Shown: one piece after another, positions 51,690 through 60,816 of the stretch | Position numbering within the stretch: position 1 is the first letter of the stretch | Layout of the letters: the number at the start of each line of letters is the position of its first letter | From: Clostridia bacterium | GTDB taxonomy: Bacteria; Bacillota; Clostridia; Christensenellales; Borkfalkiaceae | Assembly: GCA_013316055.1 (NCBI GenBank) | Contig: WSNM01000003.1 | Location: 1-64,000 of the forward strand | Direction: 5' to 3' | DNA length: 64,000 bases | Made by a program: the position numbers and the translations under genes | Notes under the pieces: model-generated | Seen by the model: only the letters and a program-made list of their open reading frames with translations | Databases searched by the model: none | What the model was told of the DNA's origin: nothing

Positions 51690-51783
51690 TTTTAATAATC
51701 TCCTGATAAATTTTTATATTTTTTATTGATTTTTGCGCGTTAAGGGCGGCGCGAGCCCGCTTCGATTTAACTGATTGTTAAGC

Positions 51784-52308
51784 TTACGCTTGCTTTTGCT
51801 GTGCGATTGCGTTGATAACGCGGACAAGACCGCTTACAACGTTGTTCAGCACGCCCGCGATATTGGTTGCGGGTGCATTGATAGAGCCAAGCATTTTTGC
51901 AATGAGCTCTTCCCTCGACGGCATATCGGACAGCGCCTTTATGCCCTTCTTATCGACGTATGCGTTGTCTACGAAAGCGCTTTTTAAAACGATTTTACCG
52001 TCGTAGTCCTTAGCGGCGGCCGTCATAACCTTTGCCGCGTTGGTTTCGTCCGTGCCGAACGCAACAGCCGTGGGGCCGTTAAGGTCGGCGTCGAAATCGG
52101 TAAAGCCCAAATCGTTGAAGGCTTTTCTTACAAGGGTGTTTTTGTAAACCTTGTACTCGCAGCCCGCTTTTTTGCACTTGCTGCGGAGCTCGGATACTTC
52201 TTTAACGGTGAGCTTGTTGTAGTCTACGAGTACAACCGATTTTGCCGCTTTGATTTTATCCGTAATTTCCTGAACAACTACCTTTTTAGCTTCGAAATTA
52301 GCTGACAA
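51784..52308 (-). CDS. rplJ: 50S ribosomal protein L10
   Basis: 174 aa. FEAKKVVVQEITDKIKAAKSVVLVDYNKLTV is typical. It anchors L7/L12 on 23S rRNA and binds its own leader RNA upstream. TTG/ATG start region preceded by AAGGAGG. Confidence 0.98.
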   Translation of the reverse strand: MSANFEAKKVVVQEITDKIKAAKSVVLVDYNKLTVKEVSELRSKCKKAGCEYKVYKNTLVRKAFNDLGFTDFDADLNGPTAVAFGTDETNAAKVMTAAAKDYDGKIVLKSAFVDNAYVDKKGIKALSDMPSREELIAKMLGSINAPATNIAGVLNNVVSGLVRVINAIAQQKQA

Positions 52309-52335
52309 ATTTTTACCTCCTTAAAAAATTTGTAA

Positions 52336-52372
52336 AAAACAATTCCTTGTGCGCAAAGTGACACAAGGAATA
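52336..52372 (-). terminator. Attenuator in L10 leader
   Basis: AATTCCTTGTG and CACAAGGAATT form a strong hairpin followed by TGTTTTTT on the minus strand, between the L10 leader and rplJ. Premature termination here would lower rplJL expression when L10 is in excess. Confidence 0.8.
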
Positions 52373-52475
52373 AGAAAATAACCGTAATTCGTTTATTTTT
52401 TAATATTTCCCGTCACCTGAGCGGGAAATTAAGCGTAGAACGCGCCCGCCGTCTTAGGCACTGAAACTGATTTAC
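52373..52475 (-). ncRNA. L10 ribosomal-protein leader
   Basis: The segment CCTAAGACGGCGGGCGCG (minus strand) and downstream CCCGCTCAGGTGACGGG are close to the conserved core of the Bacillota L10 leader that binds the L10-L12 complex. It lies between the promoter at 52482-52510 and rplJ and is followed by an attenuator hairpin. Confidence 0.8.
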
Positions 52476-52481
52476 CTATGA

Positions 52482-52510
52482 AGTATATATTCCGCTTTGC
52501 GTTTTGTCAA
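52482..52510 (-). promoter_or_regulatory. Promoter of rplJ-rplL
   Basis: TTGACA (52510-52505), 17 bp, TATACT (52487-52482). Confidence 0.8.
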
Positions 52511-52536
52511 ACGTTTTTGCGGAAATATCCGATTTT

Positions 52537-53226
52537 TTAACCTTTGTTGTAGTTAACGCGTACGCCGGGGCCCATTGTTGCAGAAAGAGTTACGCTCTTT
52601 ATATACTGTCCCTTTGCGGTTGCGGGCTTAGCCTTGACAATCGCGTCCATAAGCGCGTTGAAGTTTTCGGTAAGCTTTTCTACGCCGAACGACTTTTTGC
52701 CGATTGCAACGTGGATAATCGCCGTTTTGTCAAGACGGTATTCTACCTTACCTGCCTTAACCTCCTTAACCGCCTTTGCAACGTCCATAGTAACGGTGCC
52801 GCTCTTAGGGTTGGGCATCAAGCCCTTGGGACCGAGGATACGACCTATTCTACCTACCATACCCATCATATCGGGGGTGGTAATCATAACGTCGAAGTCA
52901 AACCAGTTCTGCGACTGAATGCGCTGAATGGTTTCTTCCGCGCCGACGTAGTCTGCGCCCGCAGCCGTTGCCGCGTCCGCCTTGTCGCCCTTGGCGATAA
53001 CTAAAACCTTTTTGGTTTTGCCGGTACCGTTGGGAAGTACGAGCACGCCGCGGACCTGCTGGTCTGCCTGTCTGGGGTCGACGCCCAGACGGATATGAAG
53101 CTCGATTGTTTCGTCGAATTTTGCTTTTGCGGTGTCTATAACGAGCTTTGTAGCCTCGTTAAGGTCGTAGGACTTGGAACGGTCGTATGCGGCAATGCTT
53201 TCCGCGTATTTCTTTGAAAGTTTCAT
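52537..53226 (-). CDS. rplA: 50S ribosomal protein L1
   Basis: 229 aa. Standard length with [21 protein letters not shown] and [22 protein letters not shown]. Binds 23S rRNA at the L1 stalk. Last gene before the separate rplJL promoter. Confidence 0.98.
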   Translation of the reverse strand: MKLSKKYAESIAAYDRSKSYDLNEATKLVIDTAKAKFDETIELHIRLGVDPRQADQQVRGVLVLPNGTGKTKKVLVIAKGDKADAATAAGADYVGAEETIQRIQSQNWFDFDVMITTPDMMGMVGRIGRILGPKGLMPNPKSGTVTMDVAKAVKEVKAGKVEYRLDKTAIIHVAIGKKSFGVEKLTENFNALMDAIVKAKPATAKGQYIKSVTLSATMGPGVRVNYNKG

Positions 53227-53240
53227 TCTTGCGACCCTCC

Positions 53241-53666
53241 TTACTCTTCTACCGTAACGCCCATAGAGCGCGCGGTGCCTTTAACCATGCTCTTAGCCGC
53301 TTCCAAATCGTCGCAGTTAAGGTCGGGCATCTTTGTTTTTGCGATTTCTTCAACCTGAGCCTTGGTAAGCTTGCCGACCTTGTCGCGGTTGGGGCGTGCG
53401 CTTGCCGTGTCTATGCCCAGCGCCTTTTTGATAAGCACGGGTGTGGGCGGGGTTTTAAGCTCGAACGTGAAGCTTCTGTCCTGATAAATAGTGACAACGC
53501 AAGGGATAATAAGTCCTGCCTGAGCGGCTGTTTTTGCGTTGAATTCCTTGGTAAAGCCGGGAATGTTGATTCCGTGGGGGCCGAGCGTAGAGCCTACGGG
53601 AGGCGCGGGCGTTGCTTTACCGGCGGGAAGCTGCAGCTTTACTACTGCGGTAATCTTCTTTGCCAT
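53241..53666 (-). CDS. rplK: 50S ribosomal protein L11
   Basis: 141 aa. [26 protein letters not shown] is diagnostic. Forms the GTPase-associated centre; 14 bp before rplA. Confidence 0.98.
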   Translation of the reverse strand: MAKKITAVVKLQLPAGKATPAPPVGSTLGPHGINIPGFTKEFNAKTAAQAGLIIPCVVTIYQDRSFTFELKTPPTPVLIKKALGIDTASARPNRDKVGKLTKAQVEEIAKTKMPDLNCDDLEAAKSMVKGTARSMGVTVEE

Positions 53667-53750
53667 AACTATATATCTCCTGAGTGGTTAAGCGAATGCG
53701 TCAGTGTGAAAAATTTAGCGCACTCTCCCACATGATAACAATGTAATAAA

Positions 53751-54290
53751 TTAATCCAGCTTGCGGATTTGGATATACTCTACCTCGACGTCGGTATTTC
53801 TGCCGAACATCTGGATATTGACCTTTGCTTTTTTGGCTAGGTCGTTCAGCTCTGTAATGGTTCCCTCGAAGCCTTCGAGCGGGCCGCTGTCTACACCGAC
53901 CTTGTCGCCGATGGCGAAAATTGCGTCGGGGTCGACCTCTTCAAGGCGCATTTTGCGGATTTCGTCCTTCTTCATAGGGATAGGTCTGCCCTGAGGGCCG
54001 ACAAAGCCCGTTACGCCGCGCGTGCTTGTAACCCAATACCAAAGCTGGTTGGAGTATATCATTTTTATGAAAACATAGCAAGGCAGAAGCTTGCGCTCTA
54101 CAATTTTGCGCTTGCCGTTCTTTTCTTCAATCGTCTGTTCCATGGGAATTTTGACGTCGAAAATCATATTCTGCAAATTGTTGTTTTCTATAAGCCGTTC
54201 AAGACTGTCCTTCACCATAGATTCGTAGCCGGAATAGGTGTGAAGGATATACCAGCACGGGTTTTCGGTATCAGCTATGTTCGTTGCCAT
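53751..54290 (-). CDS. nusG: Transcription antitermination factor NusG
   Basis: 179 aa. NGN domain starting CWYILHTYSGYESMVKDSLE and a KOW domain near IGDKVGVDSGPLEGFEGTI. Couples RNA polymerase with ribosome or Rho. Three bp after secE. Confidence 0.97.
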   Translation of the reverse strand: MATNIADTENPCWYILHTYSGYESMVKDSLERLIENNNLQNMIFDVKIPMEQTIEEKNGKRKIVERKLLPCYVFIKMIYSNQLWYWVTSTRGVTGFVGPQGRPIPMKKDEIRKMRLEEVDPDAIFAIGDKVGVDSGPLEGFEGTITELNDLAKKAKVNIQMFGRNTDVEVEYIQIRKLD

Positions 54291-54293
54291 AAT

Positions 54294-54530
54294 TTACTTA
54301 CCGCCCAGACCGGTTATAAGGTTAAACAGCGCCTGCAAGCCCATATTAAGGCCCGTAAACACCACAAGGAAAACAAGCACCACCACCAGAACAACGCAGG
54401 TTGTTTTGACCACCTTGGGGAAGGTGGGCCACGTTACCCTTTTCAGCTCGGAAAAGGTTTCCTTTATTTTTCTGCCCATTCTTACAAAAATGTTGGGCTT
54501 TTTTGCCTCAGTATTTTTTTGGTTTGCCAT
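54294..54530 (-). CDS. secE: Preprotein translocase subunit SecE
   Basis: 78 aa. FSELKRVTWPTFPKVVKTTCVVLVVVL: amphipathic helix and a single membrane helix, the short bacterial form. Confidence 0.95.
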   Translation of the reverse strand: MANQKNTEAKKPNIFVRMGRKIKETFSELKRVTWPTFPKVVKTTCVVLVVVLVFLVVFTGLNMGLQALFNLITGLGGK

Positions 54531-54608
54531 TATAATACCTCAATAAATAACGCCGCCGTATTTCAGCGGTTAAAGCCTTGGAGAGAAAAGCAAAAGCCTG
54601 CGCTTTAA

Positions 54609-54776
54609 TTACTTGCTTTCCTTATGCTCGGTATGCTTTTTGCAGAAGGGACAGTACTTGGAAATGGTAAGTCTGTCGGGGTCGTTGCGCTTATTCTTAT
54701 AACTGTCGTAATTGCGGTGCTTGCAAACAGTGCACTCGAAAGTTATCTTTGTTCTGACATCTGCTTTCTTAGCCAT
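54609..54776 (-). CDS. rpmG: 50S ribosomal protein L33
   Basis: 55 aa, stop at 54609. Sequence begins [15 protein letters not shown] and has two zinc CxxC pairs (CTVC, CPFC). First gene of the rpmG-secE-nusG-rplK-rplA operon. The zinc form implies that a zinc-free L33 paralogue may exist elsewhere. Confidence 0.96.
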   Translation of the reverse strand: MAKKADVRTKITFECTVCKHRNYDSYKNKRNDPDRLTISKYCPFCKKHTEHKESK

Positions 54777-54828
54777 GTGGAAAAAACTCCGTACAAAAAA
54801 ATTACACCCCCCTTTTGGGTGCTAATTG

Positions 54829-54857
54829 AGTTTAGCATACAGCGGGAGGCTTGTCAA
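54829..54857 (-). promoter_or_regulatory. Promoter of rpmG-secE-nusG-rplKA
   Basis: TTGACA (54857-54852), 17 bp, TAAACT (54834-54829). Confidence 0.75.
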
Positions 54858-54896
54858 CCTATTTTTATGGCGTTTTGTTATTTTTTTAAGAGGATA

Positions 54897-55100
54897 TCAG
54901 ACCTTTCTGCCCACAAGCTCGTCTAAGGAAATGCCGTAAAAGTCCGCAAGCTTTATGCAGTCCTCGATTGCGGGGGAGTGCTTGCCACTTTCGAAATAGC
55001 TGATTTTTTGTTGCGTTATGCCCGTTGCCTTTGCAAGCGCAGACTGCGAGTAGCCCCTTACTTCCCTTTGATATTTAATTGCTTCAACAAAGTCGTTCAT
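54897..55100 (-). CDS. XRE-family regulator (module B)
   Basis: 67 aa. HTH_3 domain (IKYQREVRGYSQSALAKATGITQQKISYFESG) and short end GISLDELVGRKV. Divergent from the small helical protein gene with palindromic operators between. Same organisation as module A but a different operator. Confidence 0.9.
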   Translation of the reverse strand: MNDFVEAIKYQREVRGYSQSALAKATGITQQKISYFESGKHSPAIEDCIKLADFYGISLDELVGRKV

Positions 55101-55108
55101 ATTTAAAT

Positions 55109-55162
55109 ATTACAAAAAAATTTGTAATAACTCTTGACTTACAAACTTGTTTGTAATAAAAT
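55109..55162. promoter_or_regulatory. Module B operators and promoter
   Basis: Two perfect palindromes: ATTACAAA-N4-TTTGTAAT (55109-55128) and TTACAAA-N4-TTTGTAA (55139-55156). The second fills the 17-bp spacer of the plus-strand promoter TTGACT (55134-55139)/TAAAAT (55157-55162). Confidence 0.85.
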
Positions 55163-55180
55163 ATACAAAAGAGGTTTACT

Positions 55181-55462
55181 ATGAATTATTCGGTGATTAA
55201 GGAATTGTTTTTTGAAAGGTGCAATATTGACGAGAGATTGCCCGTAACCGACGGGCATAAAAAAATCGCAAAAAAGCTGTTTGAGTTTGAAGAAAGCATA
55301 AAAAAATATCTGCCCGAAAAAGACAGCGAAAGAATAATTGCGGAATACTCTCTTTTGCAGGGCGAGCTTAATTCCGAAACGGAAAGCACAAGCTTTACCG
55401 AAGGTTTTAAAATCGGGCTTTTGGTAGGGCTTGAAGTTTTTTCCGATTTATTGAAAAAATAA
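55181..55462 (+). CDS. DUF6809-like small helical protein (module B)
   Basis: 93 aa, AGAGG before the ATG. All-helical and charged; the C-terminal FTEGFKIGLLVGLEVFSDLL resembles the module A partner. Controlled by the divergent XRE gene. Function unknown. Confidence 0.75.
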   Translation: MNYSVIKELFFERCNIDERLPVTDGHKKIAKKLFEFEESIKKYLPEKDSERIIAEYSLLQGELNSETESTSFTEGFKIGLLVGLEVFSDLLKK

Positions 55463-55466
55463 ATAA

Positions 55467-55500
55467 GCCGCCCGCGGACTTAATTTTGTCCGCGGGCGGC
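55467..55500. terminator. Bidirectional terminator
   Basis: GCCGCCCGCGGAC and GTCCGCGGGCGGC pair perfectly between the convergent module B and SecB-like genes. Confidence 0.8.
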
Positions 55501-55524
55501 GTTCACTGTTCACACATAAAAAGC

Positions 55525-55974
55525 TTAATTTAAATTGCCGTCGTCGGGATTGCTTGCGGTGGTGAAGGCAAACACGTCCCTGTCCTCGGGGAACACAGGT
55601 CCCGAAATTACGGGCAGATACAGCGGGGGGATTTGCACGCTTGCCATAAGCGCGGACACCGCCGTGCGAAGATAGGGATAGAGCAGCTTTGTCGCGTCGA
55701 TTACGAAGCGGCGCTCCTCGTCCTGATTTTTTATGTCCTCTACCACGAACAAGCCGACGATGGACACGGTGATGTTGAAGGGCTTGGGCTCTTGCTCGGT
55801 GCTTTCGATTTTGAGCGACAGTCCGACCTGACTGACCTTTTCACCCTCCTTTGCCATGCGCGCCACGCGCGAAAACTGCGGCTTGATTTCTACCTTGCCG
55901 TCGGGGGCGGGGGCGATGCCCGTGTCCCTGAAATTGTATTCGGTGGTTTTTACGCCGATTATGTTATACTTCAT
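55525..55974 (-). CDS. SecB-like chaperone-fold protein
   Basis: 149 aa from the ATG at 55974. The C-terminal half (LLYPYLRTAVSALMASVQIPPLYLPVISG) matches the SecB helix and PPLLLP motif. Bacillota usually lack SecB for export, and solitary SecB-like proteins can be chaperones of toxin-antitoxin or other systems. No toxin gene is adjacent. Promoter TTGACA/TATAAT at 56018-56046. Confidence 0.75.
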   Translation of the reverse strand: MKYNIIGVKTTEYNFRDTGIAPAPDGKVEIKPQFSRVARMAKEGEKVSQVGLSLKIESTEQEPKPFNITVSIVGLFVVEDIKNQDEERRFVIDATKLLYPYLRTAVSALMASVQIPPLYLPVISGPVFPEDRDVFAFTTASNPDDGNLN

Positions 55975-56017
55975 TTTTTGATACTCCTTGACGTTTCTTT
56001 TTTGAAAAACTGCGGTT

Positions 56018-56046
56018 ATTATAGCGCATTTGGAAGAATTTGTCAA
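56018..56046 (-). promoter_or_regulatory. Promoter of SecB-like gene
   Basis: TTGACA (56046-56041), 17 bp, TATAAT (56023-56018). Confidence 0.8.
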
Positions 56047-56095
56047 TACCGATAATATTTTTGACGGTTTTTTACTTAAAAATTCACATTGGGTA

Positions 56096-56123
56096 TTGAA
56101 AAACCGCCGACGCTGTTTTATAA
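56096..56123 (+). promoter_or_regulatory. Promoter of RNase G/E gene
   Basis: TTGAAA (56096-56101), 16 bp, TATAAT (56118-56123). Confidence 0.65.
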
Positions 56124-56179
56124 TGTTAAACGCGTGCTTTAATTAAGTATTTTTGGCGCGCAAGGTTTACGGGGGGAGC

Positions 56180-57700
56180 ATGTCAAGGAAAACTCTGTAT
56201 TTCGACAGCTGCTGCGGATTTATTTCGGCAATCGCCGCGGAAAACGGAAAGCTGACCGAATTCGGCTTTGAAAAAACAGAGCGGGGTACCGTTATAGGCA
56301 ATATTTACAAGGGCAGGGTGGAAAGCATTCTGCAAGGCATGCAGGCGGCGTTTATCGACTGCGGGCTTGCGCGAAACTGCTATCTTTCTGCCGAGGGCGA
56401 GCTGCCCGACGCGGACAAGTATTACGGCGCGGGCGCTGTTGCGGGGGCGGCTTTGGGCGCGGCTACGGGGGCGGCGTTTCCGAATTTAAAGGTCGGGGAC
56501 GAGGTTATGGTGCAGGTGGTTAAGGCGCCCATAGGCAAAAAGGGCGCGAAGGTGACGCTTAAACCCTCGTTTGTAGGCAATTCCCTTATATATATGCCCG
56601 AAATACCGTTTGTGGGGGTTTCGCGCAAGATTGCCGACGAGGAGCTGCGGCGCAACCTTGTTTTTTGCGCCGAGCGGATAAAAAAGCCTTGGGAGGGGCT
56701 TATTTTAAGGACTGCCGCGCCATACGCCGAAAGAAGCAGGCTTGTAGACGAGTACAGCTATTTAAAGAACACATATGAGGGGGTTAAACGCGCCTTCGAG
56801 AGCGCGAATGTAGGCGATTTGCTGCACACCGACAGCTTTTTGCCGGCGCGGGTTATGCGCGACACGCTTGCCAACGAGGTTGAAGGAATTGTCGTAGGCA
56901 CAAGGGAACTTAAAGAGAAAATAGACGGGATAATGAATTTGTTTCCGCCGCATACTCGCAGACCCGTTACCTTGCACGATACGGGCAGGGATATGCTTGA
57001 CGAATTGGGAATTTCACGACAGATTAGCGAGCTTGCATTTCCGCGGGTTGAGCTTGACAACGGAGCTTATCTGATAATAGAAAAGACCGAGGCGCTGACC
57101 GTTATCGACGTGAACACGGGCAAATTTACCGGTGACGACAGCCTTGAACAGACAGTATATTACACGAATATTCTTGCCGCGCGGGAAATTGCAAGACAGG
57201 TGCGGCTGAGGAATATAGGCGGAATTGTAGTTGTAGATTTTATAGACATGCAAAGCGAGGCGCACAGAAGCGCGCTTGTGGAGGAATTGGAGCGGGCGCT
57301 TGCCGCAGACAAGGCGAAGTGCAGCGTTTCCGCAATGTCGCAGTTCGGGCTGGTGGAGTTTACGCGTAAGCGCACGGGCACCACTCCGCTTGCGCATATG
57401 ATTAAGCCGTGCCGCTATTGCCGCGAGGCGGGGCACACCTTAAAGGAAGAATACATACTTTTCGGGCTGAGGGCAAAGCTGTTGGGGCTTGTGACGGACG
57501 GCGCAACCGCAATACGCGTGGATATGAACGCGGACGTGCTTGCAAGGCTGACGGAGTTCGGGGCGATGCTTGCCGACCTGCGGACGCGGTGCAGGGGCGC
57601 GAAAATTTACGGAGTGCCGCACAGAACCTATCACGAGGAGCAGCTGAACTTCCGTACGGCGGAATTCGAAATACCGAAGGAAGCCTTTCAGATTACTTAA
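56180..57700 (+). CDS. rng: Ribonuclease G/E family protein
   Basis: 506 aa from the ATG at 56180 (GGGGGGAG just upstream). N-terminal S1-like region (GTVIGNIYKGRVESILQGMQAAFIDCG) with a Gly/Ala-rich insert, catalytic Asp residues in TVIDVNTGKF and VVVDFIDM, and the zinc-link pair PCRYC. Length matches RNase G, without the RNase E scaffold tail. It processes rRNA and mRNA. Confidence 0.95.
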   Translation: MSRKTLYFDSCCGFISAIAAENGKLTEFGFEKTERGTVIGNIYKGRVESILQGMQAAFIDCGLARNCYLSAEGELPDADKYYGAGAVAGAALGAATGAAFPNLKVGDEVMVQVVKAPIGKKGAKVTLKPSFVGNSLIYMPEIPFVGVSRKIADEELRRNLVFCAERIKKPWEGLILRTAAPYAERSRLVDEYSYLKNTYEGVKRAFESANVGDLLHTDSFLPARVMRDTLANEVEGIVVGTRELKEKIDGIMNLFPPHTRRPVTLHDTGRDMLDELGISRQISELAFPRVELDNGAYLIIEKTEALTVIDVNTGKFTGDDSLEQTVYYTNILAAREIARQVRLRNIGGIVVVDFIDMQSEAHRSALVEELERALAADKAKCSVSAMSQFGLVEFTRKRTGTTPLAHMIKPCRYCREAGHTLKEEYILFGLRAKLLGLVTDGATAIRVDMNADVLARLTEFGAMLADLRTRCRGAKIYGVPHRTYHEEQLNFRTAEFEIPKEAFQIT

Positions 57701-57714
57701 ATTTTAAAAGAATG

Positions 57715-57750
57715 CGGCGCCCGCGGACCTACAAGTCCGCGGGCGCCGCG
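57715..57750. terminator. Terminator between rng and LRR gene
   Basis: GCGGCGCCCGCGGAC with its complement, 15 bp, loop CTACAA. Confidence 0.75.
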
Positions 57751-57768
57751 TTATATATGCCTTATGGC

Positions 57769-58491
57769 TTATCCCTTAAAGCCCCAGACGGGGTTAAACC
57801 GCTTTTTGAATATAAGTCCGTCGCAGACGTCCCAATCCTTGTCCCAGCCGTCGGGCTTTGCCTCTGCCCCGCAATAAACAACAAGCTTTTTGTTGCCGCT
57901 TAAAAAGAACGGAGCGCGCCCGATTTCTTCAACGCTTGCGGGAATGACGACCTCCGTAAGCTTGTAACAGCAATCAAAAGCATGCGCGCCCAGCTTTTTA
58001 AGTCCTTTTGGTAAATTTACGCTTGTCAGTCCCTCGCAATCGGAAAACGCGCTGTCGCAAATTTCCTCCAAGCCTTCGGGGAGGTTAATTTCTTCAAGCG
58101 CGGAGCAGTTGCCGAAGGCGAACTCGTCGATTATTTTAAGGCTGTCGGGCAAGGTCACCTTTTTAAGACTGCTGCAATACCAAAATGCGCTTTGGCTTAT
58201 TTTGGTCATACCCTCGCACAAAACCGCCTCCTCCAAGGTCTTGCACTCGTAAAACGCAAGCTCCATATCCTCAACCGAGCCCGCGATTGTGACTTTTGTG
58301 AAATTGGGGCAGTCGCCTATAAAATTTTCGTGAAGCTTTTTAACGCCCTCCGAGATTACCAAGCTTTCTAAATTTTCACATGAGAAAAAGGCGAACTCGC
58401 CTATTTCCGTAACGCCCTCGGGAATAACAACGTGCTTGTCCTCGCCCGTGTAGTGCGTTAAAATTCCGTTTTCTATCGTAAATCCGTCCAT
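57769..58491 (-). CDS. Leucine-rich repeat protein, BspA-like
   Basis: 240 aa made of about seven 23-residue LRR_5 repeats (IPEGVTEIGEFAFFSCENLESLVI and so on). No signal peptide, so cytoplasmic or non-classically located. Likely a protein-binding scaffold. Confidence 0.9.
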   Translation of the reverse strand: MDGFTIENGILTHYTGEDKHVVIPEGVTEIGEFAFFSCENLESLVISEGVKKLHENFIGDCPNFTKVTIAGSVEDMELAFYECKTLEEAVLCEGMTKISQSAFWYCSSLKKVTLPDSLKIIDEFAFGNCSALEEINLPEGLEEICDSAFSDCEGLTSVNLPKGLKKLGAHAFDCCYKLTEVVIPASVEEIGRAPFFLSGNKKLVVYCGAEAKPDGWDKDWDVCDGLIFKKRFNPVWGFKG

Positions 58492-58538
58492 TTTATTACC
58501 TTGCCTGTTTATATTTGTCTGCGGTTTTTGTCTGCGGT

Positions 58539-59486
58539 TTAAGCAAAAAGCACCCTTGCCGCGTTCTTGTATGAGATTTTTTCGAGAACAGCCGAAGAAA
58601 TGCCGTTATTTAATAAAAATTCGAACAGCGACTGAATTTTTGTGCAGTCCTCCAACCCTGCGGGCGCGGGAATGCCATCGAAGTCTGAGCCGAGGGCGAT
58701 TACGTCCTCGCCGCCGACTTTTATAATATGCTTTATATGCAGAGAAGCCTCTTCAAGCGTATCGCGCGCGGTTGTGCCCATACCGAGGAAGTCCTTGCAG
58801 AAGTTTACGCCGACAACGCCGCCGCAGTCGGCAAGCAGCCTTATCTGTCCGTCGGTGAGGTTGCGGCTGACGTCAAACACCTCTGCCGCGTTGGAATGGC
58901 TTGCAACGGCGGGCGCTTTGCGGTTTTTTAAAATTTCTTCCGCGCCGCCGTCCGAAAGATGTGAAATATCGATTATAATGCCGAGGCTGTCTAAAATTTC
59001 GACTGCCTCTCTGCCCTTGGGCGTAAGTCCGCGGACTTCGCGCCTTTTGAAGTCGGGCAAGCCGTTTTTGAATATAAGATTGGGATAAGCGAGCTCGTTT
59101 TTATAATTCCATACAAGCGACGCCATTTTTACGCCGCGGGCTTTAAGCGCGGGCAGCTTGTCCGTTTCCCCGTGCAGAAAGCCGAGGCTTTCAACCGTAA
59201 GGACTGCGCCCGTTTTTGCGCCGTTTAAACAGCTGTCGAAATCGGCGGCAGTCTTTGCCTCCGCAAGCGAATTTGCGCTTAAATCAAGCATACTGCGGTA
59301 GTAATTTAAGCTTTCTTCAAAGAAAGCGGCTGCGTTTTCGCCCTGCGTGAATATTGCAAAGCACTGTGCCGCACAGCCGCTTTTTTTAAGCTTTTCCGCG
59401 CTTGCTTGCAGTCCTCCGTCCGTAAAGCTTTGTCCGCTTTTTAAAGCCTCCGTAAGCGTATCGCAATGTAAATCAACGTATCTCAT
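58539..59486 (-). CDS. Membrane dipeptidase (peptidase M19)
   Basis: 315 aa. Zinc ligands in DLHCDTL, a Glu in TVESLGFL, and His in IDISHLSDGG and ASHSNAAEV, then LGSDFDGIP. A renal-dipeptidase-type metalloenzyme hydrolysing dipeptides. No signal peptide. Confidence 0.94.
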   Translation of the reverse strand: MRYVDLHCDTLTEALKSGQSFTDGGLQASAEKLKKSGCAAQCFAIFTQGENAAAFFEESLNYYRSMLDLSANSLAEAKTAADFDSCLNGAKTGAVLTVESLGFLHGETDKLPALKARGVKMASLVWNYKNELAYPNLIFKNGLPDFKRREVRGLTPKGREAVEILDSLGIIIDISHLSDGGAEEILKNRKAPAVASHSNAAEVFDVSRNLTDGQIRLLADCGGVVGVNFCKDFLGMGTTARDTLEEASLHIKHIIKVGGEDVIALGSDFDGIPAPAGLEDCTKIQSLFEFLLNNGISSAVLEKISYKNAARVLFA

Positions 59487-59547
59487 TTTCTTAAAATCAG
59501 TCTTAAAATTTTTCTTACGGGCTTTGGCGGTTTTACGCAGATAATGG

Positions 59548-60150
59548 TCATACTTCCCCCAGATTTACGATAATAAGGGCTGTGCCGCGAACGGAGAGAA
59601 AAGCTTCTGCCGTTTCGGCTATGTTGGAAATTCCCCTGCATTCACCGTAGGAAATGCTTGCGGGATATTCGTATTTAAGCCCTTTACTTTCTATTATATG
59701 CAGCGTTCCGCCGAAAGGTAACACGGAAATTGTTTTGCCTGCATATTTTCCGAGAAAAATTTTGCCCGTTGCCGCGAATATGCGGGAATTGTGCGTGATT
59801 AGCGTGCATTTGACGCCGCGGGCGAGGGCTTTGTACAAGAGCTGTAAATTGCCGAGGAAGTGGTCCTCTCTGCCCCCGCCTCCGCCGTAAATTTCAATCT
59901 CGTCCGCGCCCGCCTCGATAATTTTTTTAAGCGCGATTTCTCCGTCGGTGAAGTTCTTTTCGGCGGGATAAACCTCCTCGGGCGGGGGGTACGGTACCTC
60001 GTCCAGACTGTCGAAGTCGCCTATGTTTTTATCTATGCGCACCTTGCTTTTAGCCCATTTGTACGCGCCGTCACAGCAGTAAACGAGCGCGTTGCCGGCG
60101 TTGATTGCGTAGGGGTACGGCTCGCCGTTCAATAAAATTATACCCTTCAT
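59548..60150 (-). CDS. thiN: Thiamine pyrophosphokinase
   Basis: 200 aa. Motifs CDGAYKWAK, GDFDSLDEVP, KNFTDGEIALKKIIEAGADEIEIYGGGGGREDHFLGNL fit the family. It makes thiamine diphosphate from thiamine and ATP. The start overlaps the rpe stop by 4 bp, the usual Bacillota order. Confidence 0.94.
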   Translation of the reverse strand: MKGIILLNGEPYPYAINAGNALVYCCDGAYKWAKSKVRIDKNIGDFDSLDEVPYPPPEEVYPAEKNFTDGEIALKKIIEAGADEIEIYGGGGGREDHFLGNLQLLYKALARGVKCTLITHNSRIFAATGKIFLGKYAGKTISVLPFGGTLHIIESKGLKYEYPASISYGECRGISNIAETAEAFLSVRGTALIIVNLGEV

Positions 60151-60812
60151 TTTTTTAAATTGCAGATTGTTTTTGCCATATCGTTTGATTTGAAAACGGT
60201 TGAGCCCGCCACAAGCACGTTTGCGCCCGCCGCGCGTATCTGCGCGCAGTTTTCTTCGGTTACGCCGCCGTCGATTTCTATATCCATATCGGGCCTGCCT
60301 ATTTTAATTGCGTATGCCCGCGCCTTTTTAACCTTTTCGAGCACCTCGGGAATGAACCTCTGCCCGCCATAGCCGGGGTAGACGGACATTAAAAGCACCA
60401 TATCGCAAAGCGGAAAAACGTCGTAAATTTTTTCCACGGGCACGTCGGGGTTGACCACTGCGCCGCATTTAACGCCGTAGGATTTGATAAGCTCTAACGT
60501 TTCCTTTAAATAGGTATCGGAAATTTTTGCGCACGCCTTGTAGTGCACGGTTATTATGTCCGCGCCCGCCTCGGCAAAAAATTTAATCTGGGTTTTGGGG
60601 TGCTCTATCATAAGATGCGCGTCCAAAGGCAGCTTTGTAAGCGGACGGATATTTTTTATCATCTGCCCGCCGAAGGTGATAGGCTCTACAAAGCTGCCGT
60701 CCATGACGTCGCAGTGAATTAAATCCGCGCCGCATTTTTCAAGCCGTTTGATTGCTTCGCCCATAACCGAAAAGTCCGCCGAAAGTATAGAAGGCGCTAT
60801 TTTAGTCTGCAT
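60147..60812 (-). CDS. rpe: Ribulose-phosphate 3-epimerase
   Basis: 221 aa. SILSADF, HCDVMDGSFV, DAHLMIEHP, YPGYGGQRF and EIDGGVTEEN with metal ligands His and Asp. Converts ribulose 5-phosphate and xylulose 5-phosphate. Four bp after rlmN. Confidence 0.97.
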   Translation of the reverse strand: MQTKIAPSILSADFSVMGEAIKRLEKCGADLIHCDVMDGSFVEPITFGGQMIKNIRPLTKLPLDAHLMIEHPKTQIKFFAEAGADIITVHYKACAKISDTYLKETLELIKSYGVKCGAVVNPDVPVEKIYDVFPLCDMVLLMSVYPGYGGQRFIPEVLEKVKKARAYAIKIGRPDMDIEIDGGVTEENCAQIRAAGANVLVAGSTVFKSNDMAKTICNLKK

Positions 60813-60816
60813 AGTT

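Noticed and set aside
54531..54608. tRNA-Trp between rpmG and secE as in some Clostridia
   Set aside because: The gap is 78 bp and contains no cloverleaf.
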